DNA of 64,000 bases, from the NCBI GenBank assembly GCA_032718475.1, contig JAUCBJ010003160.1, forward strand, positions 1-64,000, written 5' to 3'. The notes under the pieces were generated by a model that made no database searches, had not been told where the DNA came from, and was given only the letters and a program-made list of their open reading frames with translations. The DNA comes from Nemertoderma westbladi. Its lineage: Eukaryota; Xenacoelomorpha; Nemertodermatida; Nemertodermatidae. The position numbers were made by a program, and so were the translations under genes. Position 1 is the stretch's first letter; every line of letters starts with the position of its first letter. Below, piece by piece: positions 22,247-33,486 of the stretch.

Positions 22247-23498
22247 GCTACTACTACTACTAGGATCGGCATGCTGCATTGCAGCTGCATTTTTAAGAAT
22301 GCTGTGCCGGCTTGTCAACAAAATTGCACCGCCACAACTCCCTATCACCCATGACATTTGCTAGATCATCCGCATCTTTAAGGCCAGTGTCCTTTAAGAT
22401 GCGTCTCAAGAAAGTCATGGGCTGTCCACCATGCTTATTCACTCCATGAGGCTGCCAAAGTACAAGATTATGCACTGGCTGGTCCTCACGGCGAAAGCAA
22501 TGTCCTGCAAAGCGGAGGCGATTTTGTTCTAGTGTCAAGCTTGGGGGAACCAATGAGACACCTCCAATGTTATATAGTGTCTGGTTGGAGATGTGTGCAT
22601 TGTACTTGACACAATGAACCCGGCGTAGCATTCTTGTGAATGTGCCATCCAGAGATTTGGTGTCCTCAGCAGTTAGAGCCCAGCATGGACTCCCATAGAG
22701 GAGTACTGGAACTACTGCTGCTCTAAATAATCGGACCTTAAGTTTCCGATTAATTCTCGGTGACTTCCAAATCCTGGAAAGCCTATTCAAGGCTGCCCAT
22801 GCCTTTCCCTTACGTATTCGAAGGTCCTCACCTGACTTCCGGATCCATGATCCCAGGTAACAGAAGTCGTCCACATGCTCAAGCATACCATCCTTTGAGC
22901 TTATGCTCATCCGATCAGAGACTTGCTGAGGACTTTCAAAGTTAACTGTCAGAATTTTGGTCTTTCTTGAGTTAATAAAAAGACCAACACTAGAAGCAGC
23001 ATGTTCTAATGAGCTGAGGAGCCGTTGGGCTCCCTCTAATGATTCTGAGAGTACTCCTAAGTCATCAGCAAAGTCTAGATCAGTTAGGACACAATAATGA
23101 ACAAGAATGGTGCAAGTGTGTCTCCTTGGAGGACGCTCTGTGTTACAGCGGTAAAATAAACGCCTTAAGTAATGCTAATGCTAATAGTAAGGCTAAGTAA
23201 AAGTAATAAAGTAATGCTAATAATTTTGATAACTCTTCAATTATCCTTCTAAGTGCCAAAATGGGCTCCATGGTCCCACGACCTTTACGGAACCCATTCT
23301 GATTTCCACGGAGCAGTCTCTCAATGGGATCCCTGATGCGATTTAATAGAATTATATTGTACAGCTTTGCAGCAATCGAGATCAATGAGATTCCCCGAAA
23401 AGAACCATAGTGTTAGGTTGCCCTTCTTGGGAACTGGCACCAACTTATTTCTTGTGGGACTCTTGTTGTACGGTACATGTCTACTATGATGGGATAGA
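22247..23498 (-). mobile_element. LINE-A (minus copy), 3' piece: RT and C-terminal region
   Basis: RT fingers (LVPVPKKGNLT, NGFRKGRGT) lie at about 23450-23270, FADD-region sequence at about 23085-23060, and a C-terminal region with CYLGSW and LLYGSPCWALT at 22910-22293. A (TAG)5 tail at 22263-22247 marks the 3' end. Compared with the plus copy at 63182-64000, the catalytic motif A block (FVDFFKAFDS) is missing and replaced by about 75 bp of AT-rich filler (about 23150-23225). The part between GDTLAPFLF and the FADD motif is also deleted. The piece is cut at GATAGA (23493-23498), where the 6-kb transposon entered. The features are RTE-like by appearance. Confidence 0.88.
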
Positions 23499-23546
23499 TA
23501 CGGAGCCCCTAAAGGGACATTTGTGAAGAGATATTTTTTTTTTAGT

Positions 23547-24040
23547 ACCACGTTCGCACGTGATACTAACACGTTCGAACGTGTTACCTAACACGTTCGA
23601 ACGTGTTACCTAACACGTTCGCACGTGATACTAACACGTTCGAACGTGTTACCTAACACGTTCGAACGTGTTACCTAACACGTTCGAACGTGTTACCTAA
23701 CACGTTCGCACGTGATACTAACACGTTCGCACGTGTTACCTAACACGTTCGCACGTGTTACCTAACACATTCGCACGTGTTACCTAACACGTTCGCACGT
23801 GATACTAACACGTTCGCATGTGATACTAACACGTTCGAACGTGTTACCTAACACGTTCGCACGTGATACTAACACGTTCGCACGTGTTAACTAGCACGTT
23901 CGCACGTGTTAACTAGCACGTTCGCACGTGTTACTAACACGTTCGAACGTGTTACCTAACACGTTCGCACGTGATACTAACACGTTCGAACGTGTTAACT
24001 AACACGTTCGAACGTGTTACCTAACAAGTTCACAAGTGTA
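23547..24040. repeat. Left arm array of palindromes
   Basis: About 22 tandem units based on the 20-bp perfect palindrome TAACACGTTCGAACGTGTTA, with CC or a shorter spacer between. Variants have TTCGCACGTG, which weakens the symmetry. It decays near 24035 (AACAAGTTCACAAGTG). It pairs with the array at 28889-29452, so the two arms could form a hairpin of roughly 500 bp. Confidence 0.92.
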
Positions 24041-24407
24041 GTAGTTGCTTAATGCTGCTATTGCGCTATTGGACGGCTGCCATTGGAGGGAGATTTAAAA
24101 ATAGCGCATGTGTTTTGATTGAATGGCTGAGTGGCTGAGCCATCAATCAAGGTCTGGTAGACTATACTGCTATACTAGGATAGTAGATTACAGGATTAGT
24201 CCTTGGCATCAACCTAGGGTAGGCCTATCTGACAGCCTGGATACTGATTCCAAGTTCAGATATTGCGGTATTGATTCAATTGGGGAAATTAGTTTTACTT
24301 TTAGTTTTAGGCCTACCGGTAGGCTACCGGTTGCAAATTGTAAGTTGTACTACAGTTACAGTTGTGTTTCAATATAACAGTATAAGTTCTAATTATATTA
24401 TTGTATT

Positions 24408-27400
24408 ATGGCGTCTGACGACAATGTTACTTCCAACGAACTGTATAACTTTCTTTCTAAACGAGGTGTTGGGGAGGATGCAATACTTAAAATGCGGGGA
24501 GATAAAATCGATGAATCCATTATCAATTTAATTCCAGATAACGAGTTGCAGCGTTATTTGCCAGCCTATGGGGATAGGGTTGCTGTGATGGCGTTCTGTC
24601 GATGCAAGCAACAAACCGAATTTGAAACTTCACCATCAACTTCTACTGGAGACTGCAATTGGTTTGGAAGCACTGCTGGGAGTACAAGTTCACTAATTGA
24701 CAGGGTGAGGGGAAGATTATCTGCGTCGCGCAAGAGGGTAGCCAGTCCTGTCAGCGCAACTTCACTTTCTGTTGTTGCCACCGATACTAAAAAGGCAGCA
24801 AAGTTCATGTATGGGAATACACTAGCCGTTAAAGAGAATCGGCGAGTGGAATTGGGATGGATGCATTTCAGAGGTGATATGATTGGATTTAAGCAAATGC
24901 GTCTGCAGAATGGTGGCGGAATTCGGCACCTATCCGTTCCTGTCCAAACAACTATGGAAGGTATGATTGAACGTGGTAAAGATTTATTCTTCCCAAATGA
25001 CAATGCGAGTGTTGGGAATATGGAAGAATTTTTGTTTGAAATCCGTGATTTCCAGGGTAGATCATTTGAGGGTAACAGTAAAACAATCGGGGATATTTAC
25101 AATGAAACAGCTTTACGTCTCATACGTTTGTACATTTACACCAAGCACAAAGGGTACAGGACACCGGAACCGCCGACCGTTACTTCTGCTGGCAAAGATG
25201 AAGACCCACCCGATATTGTACAACTAGAACTGGAATTAGAGGAGCATTCAGTTTCGACGTCCTCCACAAGGCAACTACATGTTAATAGGGAGATCCCGGA
25301 AGGAAGTCGGAACAATGGTTCTGGAGAAGATAATGAATCTCAGATAGTTGTCCTATTGGAACCTGGATCTGTGAAGAAGTCGACCGTTTCACTTTTTGAA
25401 ATTTTATCTGAATTTACCGCGAAAGTGAAAGGATATTCTCCAACCAATAATGTGAATGCAGATAGAGATGATGTTTTAGGAGGGGCATTTCGAGCTTTCA
25501 GTAGAAAGAACTTTGATCCCTGGGTTGCTGTGAACGTTTGTTTTGATGGCGAGTTCGGTATAGATGAAGGCGGTCCTCGTCGTGAATTTCTAAGATTAAT
25601 GATGCACGCCATTAAAGAACTGCCTATTTTTTACGGAGAAGATAATTCAAAGATGCTTGCTCATGACTATAACAGTAAGTTGGTTTGTATTTGTACATAA
25701 TAAATACAGCATCAATGCAAGTCACTTTAAAACTACTGTATGATTATTTAATATATATGTAGCTGTAGTATATTAAATTTCGGTTTGAAATACGCCGTGA
25801 AATAAAGAAAATTCAATGCTGCATAATTGGGTAGGCCTACTATATATAACGGCGTGAAATAAAGTAGCATTATCCTTGCAGTATAATTGTACCTATTATT
25901 GTAATTTAATTTAATATTGTATTGTATTTATTTTCCTTTCAGATCTTATTGAAGAACGGTATTACAAAGTAGGTGTTATGATAAGCCATTCTATCATTCA
26001 TGGTGGTCCAATGCCAACGTTTATGTCACCTATATTATACGACATGCTGACGTGCTCCTCATGGAGTGACATAAAGCCGCAATTATCTATTACAGACATT
26101 CCTGACTATGACTACCAGCAGCTTATACAGCATGTAAGAAACTTTATTGTGTAATGCCGTGTTACTAGATACGTAAAAGTAATGCATGCCTGTATAGTGT
26201 ATATTTAGCAGAAATTGAACTAGAATAATTCGAACGGATGTTTAATATATTCAGATAAATCCTAATAATATAGACACTAACTAGATTAATTCCTACTAAA
26301 TTATACAGGCATGCGTTACGTATAGTGTTCCCAGTATTCATTACATATTTATAATATAAAATTGATTTTTATTTTCAGATAGCAGATTCAACCACACCGA
26401 TAGAGTTTCGTGAAACAGTTGCCGCAGCTGAAGATTTAATTAGTTTAGCTGGGTGTTTCAACATGACAATAACATTCTCAGCGATCGTTAAAGATAAACT
26501 GGTGGACGCCTTGTTGCACTTTCTTATTGTTGATAGGATTCGCGGGGCAATAGATCAGTATGAATAAATAATCTTATAGCGGTACACCATATTAATTAGT
26601 GCCGAAATTTTAGTAGTATTAATATAATTAATTATTATATATTAATTAATATAATAAGTATATTAATTAGTGAAGTATAATAATTAGTAGTAATTATTAC
26701 ATTTTATTTTATTTCATGTCGGCGTGATATACTGATATAAACAGAAATAAGGTGAATTCAATACAGGGCTACGGCGCAATACTGTATATAACTATTATAT
26801 AGTGAGACAATACATTTATTGCTTTTTAAATACTCAGGAGTCCCGAATAGACGGGGCGACACGGCTATTAATTTTTGAAAAAAAATCCACCCACAATTAT
26901 CTTATTCCAGACACCCCAACTATTAATTTTATCTAAAAAAATTAGTACATTTATTATTATGAGTAAATAAACGTTTGTTCTCATAATAATTGAGAGTTGA
27001 AAGTGAAAGAAAACAAAAACCGTGTACCGAGTAGGCCTATACCACCGGTAGCCGTAGGTACTGCTGTACCTGTACGGTACGCCTATACTGTATGTTAAGT
27101 AAGTAGGCCTAAGTTTTCAACATTTTCCACCCACGTTTATTCCACCACCCCGACTATTAGCATAATTAAATTTTTCCACCCACCCCGTCTATTCGGGACT
27201 CCTCCAGAGTACATAGTTATATTTGCTTTAATCTGATTATACTACAGGTTTTCTGAAGGTTTGAAGAAAATGGGAGTACTTCAGGCAATTCAGGAGAACA
27301 AAGAGGTTTGTCGAGATATGTTCGTATATGAACATCACGATCTGGATGCAGTGATGGTCGACAACTTGTTTGCTGTCAGGTGGAGTGGATCTGAGGAGGG

Positions 27401-27428
27401 TGAAACTTGTCATATATGTACTAGATGA
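24408..27428 (+). CDS. SAM-like plus HECT-like E3 protein carried by the transposon, C-lobe missing
   Basis: Four exons: 24408-25674, 25943-26133, 26379-26557, 27248-27428. All junctions are GT-AG and keep the frame, giving about 605 codons. Residues about 10-62 look like a SAM-type helical domain (LSKRGVGEDAILKM ... LPAYGDRV). From about residue 340 the protein matches the N-lobe of HECT ubiquitin ligases of the G2E3-like group: FDGEFGIDEGGPRREF (about 378), SIIHGGPMPTFMSP, LISLAGCF, KDKLVDALLHFLIVDRIRG. In HECT enzymes the C-lobe carries the cysteine that accepts ubiquitin. Here the frame ends (TGA 27426-27428) inside a tandem repeat, without a C-lobe or that cysteine, so ligase activity is doubtful. 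It could act by binding, or be decaying. The ATG is the first in frame. Confidence 0.82.
26836..27203. mobile_element. MITE in intron 3 of the HECT-like gene
   Basis: Terminal inverted repeats contain GGAGTCCCGAATAGACGGGG (left 26837-26856, right 27183-27202). Subterminal CCACCC-rich sequence appears at both ends. There is no coding capacity in about 370 bp. TACTC/GAGTA just outside may extend the repeat. A target duplication could not be fixed, so the superfamily is open. Confidence 0.75.
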
Positions 27429-28110
27429 CATCCTGAGTCTTTGTGTGGATTGTAATCGGTCCGAAGTTTTCCAGTCTGCCGGTAGAGGGCCACATGTCTA
27501 AACATTAAATGGCCACCCATTTCTTTGCTTTTAATCCGTTTAAGCTGAAACTTGGGAAGTATGTACTAGACCATTAGCTGTAAATTTCAAAGGAGGCTAA
27601 TCTGTCTGCAGTTCTCCAGTCTGCCGCTAGAGGGCGAAATGTCCCGAATGTGAAATTATTCTTCCATTTAGTTGTTTATGATCTGATTACGCTGAAACTT
27701 GTCATATATGTACTAGAAGACATCCTAAGTCTTTGTGTGGACAGTAATCGGTCCGGAGTTTTCGAGTCTGCCGCTAGAGGGCGAAATGTAGGAAAGTGAT
27801 AACCTTCGCGAATTCCTTGCTATTATTAAAATGCTACTATTTAAGCTGAATTTTGGAATATACAGTACCGGTATGTACTAGACCACATGCCTCGTCTTTG
27901 TGAGGAAGGTGATCGATCCGTAGTTCTTTAATATGCCGCTAGAGGGCTAAATGTATGAAAGTGAAAACTTTCCAACATTTCGTTATTTATGATCGGTCAA
28001 TCGGAAACTTGGTAGATATGTAATAGACCATAGGCTGTGGCTTTGTAGGGAAACTAATCCTTCCTTCTTCAGTTACCCAGTCTCCCGCTAGAGGGTTAAC
28101 GTTTTCCGGG
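27395..28110. repeat. About 148-bp tandem repeat with CTCF-like motifs
   Basis: Five diverged units of about 145-165 bp share GCTGAAACTTGTCATATATG, TGTACTAGA, GTCTTTGTGTGGA, AATCGGTCCG and CTGCCGCTAGAGGGCG. The motif CCGCTAGAGGGCG, which fits the CTCF core consensus CCRSYAGRKGGCRS, sits near 27479, 27624, 27771, 27936 and 28085 (exact in units 2 and 3). The array begins inside the last exon of the HECT-like gene and supplies its stop codon. Confidence 0.8.
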
Positions 28111-28281
28111 AAAATCTTCTCCTATGTTTTTATAATCCTTTCGAGTTGATACTTAGCATTAACTCATTTCACGTGCTGCGCGAAGGCCCCACTTCGTGTA
28201 GAATATACATTCAACCAGATAAGTTTTCTAGCGAATCCATCAATGCATCCACTAATGCACAAACCAAAAGGTTTCAATTTG

Positions 28282-28701
28282 TCATATCCATCTAAGTGCA
28301 TCTAGTGCATCTAGTGCTATGTAGTTAGGCCCCTTGGCATAGTAGGATCTTCGTTGTAGACGTCTGGATCGTCTAACGTCAACCCCGATCGGGTCCAGCT
28401 CTTTTAATATTAACCGGACATCCTCCTTCCTTACAGCCAATCCAGCGAGTTCGCATTTAGCGTGCATCATGCGATATCCATTTAATCTACCAGACTCTTC
28501 TAATTCCTTAACTATAAACTGGACAACATCCTCCAACTCGCTATATATTCTCCGGAACAGTCCCAGTTTACTCAATATTCTCTTTAGTTGCCGTAGACCG
28601 ATATTATAATTGTACTCCTGTTGAAGCAAAATACAAATGTCTTTATATGCAATCGAACGTTCGAAATATTCTCGTATTATACTGTTAAGTGATGGGTTCA
28701 T
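28282..28701 (-). pseudogene. Transposase/integrase N-terminal fragment (IS3EU-like)
   Basis: 139 codons from the ATG at 28701. The helical, helix-turn-helix-like N-terminus contains IGLRQLKRILSKLGLFRR. A second conserved block reads GYRMMHAKCELAGLAVRKED, then VRLILKELDPIGVDVR and the basic RRSRRLQRRSYYAKGPN. In the family this is followed by the DDE integrase core, starting with an aspartate soon after GPN. Here the frame ends after a short duplicated ALDALDA stretch, so all catalytic residues are missing. A relative lies at 54439-54743. Both lie just inside an arm array and read away from the terminus, which identifies them as the elements' own mobility gene. Confidence 0.75.
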
Positions 28702-28888
28702 GATGGAGTGGTGTATACTATACTATACTTACAGACAGAGGCATATCAGAGGTTCACCTCAGCTAACAGGTCACCGAAACAATGTCTAGAAGATACCACT
28801 CTGATTTATTTTTTAAATTTACCCCCAGTTATTTTCCAGAATAATATTTAACGAAGTTGTCCAATAGCGAGCATTTCTCAGTATTTTG

Positions 28889-29452
28889 CTAACACGTTCG
28901 AACGTATTAGGTAACACGTGTGAACGTGTTAGTATCACGTTCGAACGTGTTAGGTAACACGTGCGAACGTGTTAGTATCACGTGCGAACGTGTTAGGTAA
29001 CACGTGCGAACGTGTTAGTATCACGTGCGAACGTGTTAGGTAACACGTGCGAACGTGTTAGTATCACGTTCGAACGTGTTAGGTAACACGTGCGAACGTG
29101 TTAGTATCACGTGCGAACGTGTTAGGTAACACGTGCGAACGTGTTAGTATCACGTGCGAACGTGTTAGGTAACACGTGCGAACGTGTTAGGTAACACGTT
29201 CGAACGTGTTAGGTAACACGTGCGAACGTGTTAGTATCACGTGCGAACGTGTTAGGTAACACGTGCGAACGTGTTAGGTAACACGTTCGAACGTGTTAGT
29301 ATCACGTTCGAACGTGTTAGGTAACACGTGCGAACGTGTTAGGTAACACGTGCGAACGTGTTAGTATCACGTGCGAACGTGTTAGGTAACACGTGCGAAC
29401 GTGTTAGTATCACGTGCGAACGTGTTAGGTAACACGTTCGTACGTGTTACTA
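28889..29452. repeat. Right arm array of palindromes
   Basis: About 25 units of TAACACGTGCGAACGTGTTA and TAACACGTTCGAACGTGTTA, alternating with GG or GTATCACG junctions. It is the inverted counterpart of 23547-24040. The terminal segment from 29453 to 29497 repeats the left end in reverse. Confidence 0.92.
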
Positions 29453-29497
29453 AAAAAAAATATATCTCTTCACAAATGTCCCTTTAGGGGCTCCGTA

Positions 29498-30117
29498 GAT
29501 AGATGAGCTTTAAACACTCAGGTATTTTAAAGACCTCAGGGGGAACACCATCTACTCCACTGGCACGATTGGTCTTAATGCTCTTTGCAGCAGCCTTCAC
29601 TTCTGCAAAGGAGATATCACCAATGGGAATATCTGGGAGTACAGACTCAGACACTTTTAGTTCTATAAAGTTATCAGGCAATACCCTGTCATTATTGAGG
29701 AGCTTTTCAAAGTGGGCCTTCCAACCATTGAGGCGATTGGCTGGTGATTCAGCCTTAACCTTGGTGGTTGGTTGGCTTTTTCGACCAGCAAGCAAGTTGA
29801 TCGATCTCCATGCCTGGGATGATTGCCTGCTGTCGTCAGCATCATTGATGGCATCAACCTGTTGGTTTATTAGCTCCTGTAAATTAACAGAGTACTGCCT
29901 GTTCAGGGACCTAGATGCAGCCTTAACTGCATTTTCGTCTGTTTGAGTCGGAACTCTTTCTGCGCCTTGTAGAGGTCATTTCGGCACTTCTGAATTTGGT
30001 TGTCAGTCCAGGTTGTTGTCAGAAGTTTCCTGTTTCGAGGGTATACAGGAACTGTTTCTGCAGCTGCTAACTTAACTGCCTCTGTGAAGGCAGTATAGCC
30101 CTCACAGTGATCTGCCG
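29498..30117 (-). mobile_element. LINE-A (minus copy), middle piece: endonuclease-RT linker
   Basis: The minus translation covers the linker (QSSRQSS-type spacer, then PADRLNGWKAHFEKLL-like text) and NRASGVDGVPPEVFKIP at the start of RT, in several broken frames. It is continuous with the 3' piece across the 6-kb transposon, and with the 5' piece at 45540 across the LTR element. It ends at GCCG (30114-30117), the target duplication of the LTR element. Confidence 0.85.
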
Positions 30118-31294
30118 TAAAAGCTTTTGCGGAATTAGCCGGTTATTTTCCCCGTAAAGTACTCTGTAGTTGGTTTAACAGGCATAAAAGGCCGTATCCT
30201 TACTGTACTGGTGTTTTAGTGGACATAAAAAGCCATTTCTTCTGTATGTGTACTTTAGCGGACATAATTAGCAATTCTATGTCGCAATAAGCGAAATCCT
30301 CTTGAAACAGTGTAGTTACTATGACGACAGCTAACAGCTGATCTGTACACATGTAGCTTTTTCCTTGTTCTCTGGTGTTTCTTTGTTCAGTCAACCAATC
30401 AGGGCGATTCTCCTGCTTTTTGTACAGAAACCTCCGGGAAATCGCGCAATGCATTATGTGTCAATGTTTACATTTTGTCCTGAGCCCAGAAGACCGGCTT
30501 TGGAATCTCTGTGTTTTCAGTCTTTAGCCCAACATTAGTAGGCTTAATTATAGAACGTATATCTGTTATCTTACTTAACTAATCATACCATAACATATCA
30601 TAACCATTCATACCTTAACATTTGTACTGCTATTTACTGTCGGTTATTCATTATATCAGTTGATGGAATATTATTATATTTGGAATACCGATAAATAATT
30701 ACAAAACCCTCAATCTTCTTGATATACTGAAGGTAAGAAAGACCGGTTACATATAACGATTGCGACTTACATTAAAGTGGTTTTTGAAGTGAATCTAATG
30801 CTATTTCATAGGCACTACATGTATTGGTTGTTGTTCTCTTTATATGTGACTAAAATTAGTTAAGGTCGGCAGATCGGTGTGCAGCATTGTGCAGTATTGT
30901 GTATGATTGTGACTGATAACAAAGCATCTCCTAAAGAATGCGCCATATACGTGAATCCATAGCCATCCCGTTGTGTCTAGTTTAAGTCATAACTCTGTTT
31001 ACATATTTAGAGCACCACGTCCTAAAGGAACTGTTAATATTTCCCGAAAGTGAATAATATTTGTCAGAGATTATATATTACGATCAGTCGAATAATACAG
31101 TAGGCCTACACCGCAATAAGGTTAGGCTTCCGAATCCAGTCTCCCGGGTATATCCAGCGGGTGAATGGTCGCGCATAGACTGGCTTCGGCTAATGTAGTG
31201 TATCAAATACTCGTCATAGGCTAAAGACGATTTATTATCTAGAAGACATCCCAATTTGGCAGGTTAAACTGCTAAAGGTCTGAAAGCGCGAACA
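30118..31294 (+). mobile_element. 5' LTR
   Basis: Starts TAAAAGCTTTTGC and ends AAAGCGCGAACA, about 1.18 kb. It is nearly identical to the 3' LTR (about 15 substitutions and one 5-bp indel by eye) and to the solo LTR at 49237-50415. The other two copies start with TG, so this copy has probably lost a few bases at its edge (CTG). The sequence after it (ATAACAGATATAG) shows no TGG tRNA primer-binding start. Confidence 0.88.
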
Positions 31295-33486
31295 ATAACA
31301 GATATAGCTTCTGTATTGCAGTAAGCAATAAAGCTGAAGTACCGGTCAACCGGTACCTAGTAGGCCTGACTACCTAACCACCCGGACCGGTACCTACAGC
31401 AGTACAGGTACAGCAGTATTATTCGATTTGATAATTATATACCGGTAGGCCTTAATATTGAATCAGGGAGGGCCCGCCCTGGTTTTTTATTGAGATTTTA
31501 CTTATTTCTGTCAGTTTTATTTATTTGTAGGCCAATATTGAGCAGAAGGCGTGTAAGCCTGCTCAGATTGTACAGATAATTTGTAGGCTGGACTGTTGTC
31601 TGACTGTTGTTAAGTCTGAAGGGACTGTAGTGTGTGTAGAGCGTATGTCCGAAAAAGTACTAGTTAGGAAAGTAGGGGCTTCCAGTGCTGTGAGGTAAAC
31701 CCCCTCGAAAGAATAAGTCGTACTACTCGGTTAGAATGCATACTAACTAACCATTTCGGAGTCTGCATATACTGTAGTGTATTTAGGCTTGATAGTAGTC
31801 TGCCAGCGTTTGTTCTGTACTTTGTTTGTGTAGTCTGTACGGGTAGCGTAATATTTCTTATTTAGATAATTTGTAGGCTGGATTTTGCCTGGCTGTTGTT
31901 AGGTCTGAAGAGATTTCGGTGTGTGTAGAGTGTATGTCCGATAAAGTGCCAGTTGGGAACGTAGGGGCTTCCAGTGCTGTGAGGTAAACCCCCTCGAAAG
32001 AATAAGTCGTACTACTCGGTTAGAACGCATACTAACTAACCATTTCGGAGTCTGCATATACCGTAGTTTGTTTAGGCTTGATAGTAGTCTGTCAGCATTT
32101 GGTCTGCATTTTGTTTGAGTAGTCTGTACGTGTAGCGTAATATTTATTATTCAGAGTTTATGCGATTATTTGCAACATTCATATCCCCAAGTTAATTCCT
32201 ACAGTAATTGTGCTTGTTATATATACCGTTATAGTTAAACTAACCCCGGTACTACATCAGGGCTGCTTGGCGTAGGTAAAGACTGGTGATTTTGTGCCCC
32301 GGTCACTCCAGCAGATACCGTGGTTCTTTTAGCTGTTCAAGTATTTTTAACTACTGATTATTTGTCGTATAAGTACTTGTACCTAATTTAGGGTTTAGTG
32401 TACAGTGCTTTCCGAAGGTGATTAGTGTGTAGGCAGTATATTTGTGTTGTAAAGTGGTTAATAGGCACGTTGGTTCTCGTAGACCACGGTAATTAACTTC
32501 TAGGTAGGAACACTCCATGATACATAACGTAGTACTTATAGCGATACGGCTACAAGTCGTCAGATGGTGGTATTTTCCTATCTGGACAACGCAGTATATT
32601 TACTACTACTTATTATTTTCAAATACCGTAGTACCCTGTCCGTTGTAATAACCAGATATTCTAACACTTTGTTAGGCTGGTTTGTAGACTTCTTGTAAAA
32701 TTATCCTAAAATTTCGTACTTGTAATTTTTTGTGTTTATTTAGAGATTGTAATCTCACACCGAATTGTACGTAATTTGTAGTATTAAGTAACTTAGGTAA
32801 ATTAGAATTATTTGTTTTAGTGTCCAACAAGTAGCACTTCACTGAGAGCGCACAGCTTCTGTGTAGTGACTCCCCCCAGAAATAATAACATTTATTTCAA
32901 ATATTGACAAAAACCCATTAAACGGGTATATATATTATAAATCAACTCAAACGATTTATAAATAGTAGGCCTGCCATACAACAATTAGGTCTCAATATCA
33001 GTTGGACTACTGCTCAAATAACGGTAATAAAGTAAGTAAAGTAACCAAGTAACCCCTAAAAATTCAGAAATTCAATTATTTAAAATAATTGACATACCGG
33101 TATTCACGATAGGCTTATTATATTTATTTCTATAAATTTAGGCTAAATTATATACCGGTATTCTGTGATTAATTCTAGTCTGTAATTATACTTATATATA
33201 TACATTATAAGTGTAAGCTGTATACTGGTATTCACGATAGGCCTATTATATATTTATATATATTTGTGCTGAAATTACATAACGGTATTCTGTGACAAAC
33301 CTAGTCTGTAATAATACTTATATATATATACTATAAGTGTATACCGGTATTCTAATATATTATATATATATCACGCTACACTGAGTAGCAGTATCGGTGA
33401 TCAATTACTAAGCTAACAGTGATACTGAATTACTAAACTTGCTTTAACTGTAATATAGCAGTAGGCATTCAACTGTACAAACAAAC
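31295..33486 (+). other. Long leader of the LTR element, with a 290-bp tandem duplication
   Basis: No coding frame is seen. About 31574-31863 is repeated at about 31864-32154 (AGATAATTTGTAGGCTGGA ... GTAGCGTAATATTT). From about 32930 to 33400, AT-rich words with ATACCGGTATTC and GATAGGCCTATTATA recur three to four times. A leader of 2.2 kb is unusual in length; it may hold packaging, splice or translation signals, but none is recognised. Confidence 0.65.

Larger units (their letters stand above)
23499..29497. mobile_element. 6.0-kb DNA transposon, integrase type (IS3EU-like), with tandem-palindrome arms
   Basis: Perfect terminal inverted repeats begin TACGGAGCCCC and continue through about 45 bp on each side. 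They are flanked by the 6-bp duplication GATAGA (23493-23498 and 29498-29503). The LINE-A sequence becomes continuous when the element and one GATAGA are removed. Inside each terminus is a long array of short palindromes. The interior holds a spliced SAM-HECT gene (plus), a MITE, a CTCF-like tandem repeat and an integrase-type fragment (minus). The 6-bp duplication and the integrase N-terminus fit the IS3EU superfamily as remembered; Polintons also make 6-bp duplications but start AG. The copy is non-autonomous because the integrase core is missing. Confidence 0.85.

Noticed and set aside
23547-24040. CRISPR array or Rep-origin iterons
   Set aside because: Units have 0-4 bp spacers, are palindromic, and have an inverted counterpart at the other end of a transposon with a target duplication.
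23499-29497. Polinton/Maverick element
   Set aside because: It shares the 6-bp duplication, but it is only 6 kb, starts TAC rather than AG, and no polymerase B, ATPase or capsid gene is present.
30200-30454. 84-codon minus frame in the LTR (also at 44440-44694 and 50076-50276)
   Set aside because: It occurs in all three LTR copies because the DNA is repeated. It is antisense to the LTR and no domain is recognised, so an LTR protein is not supported.
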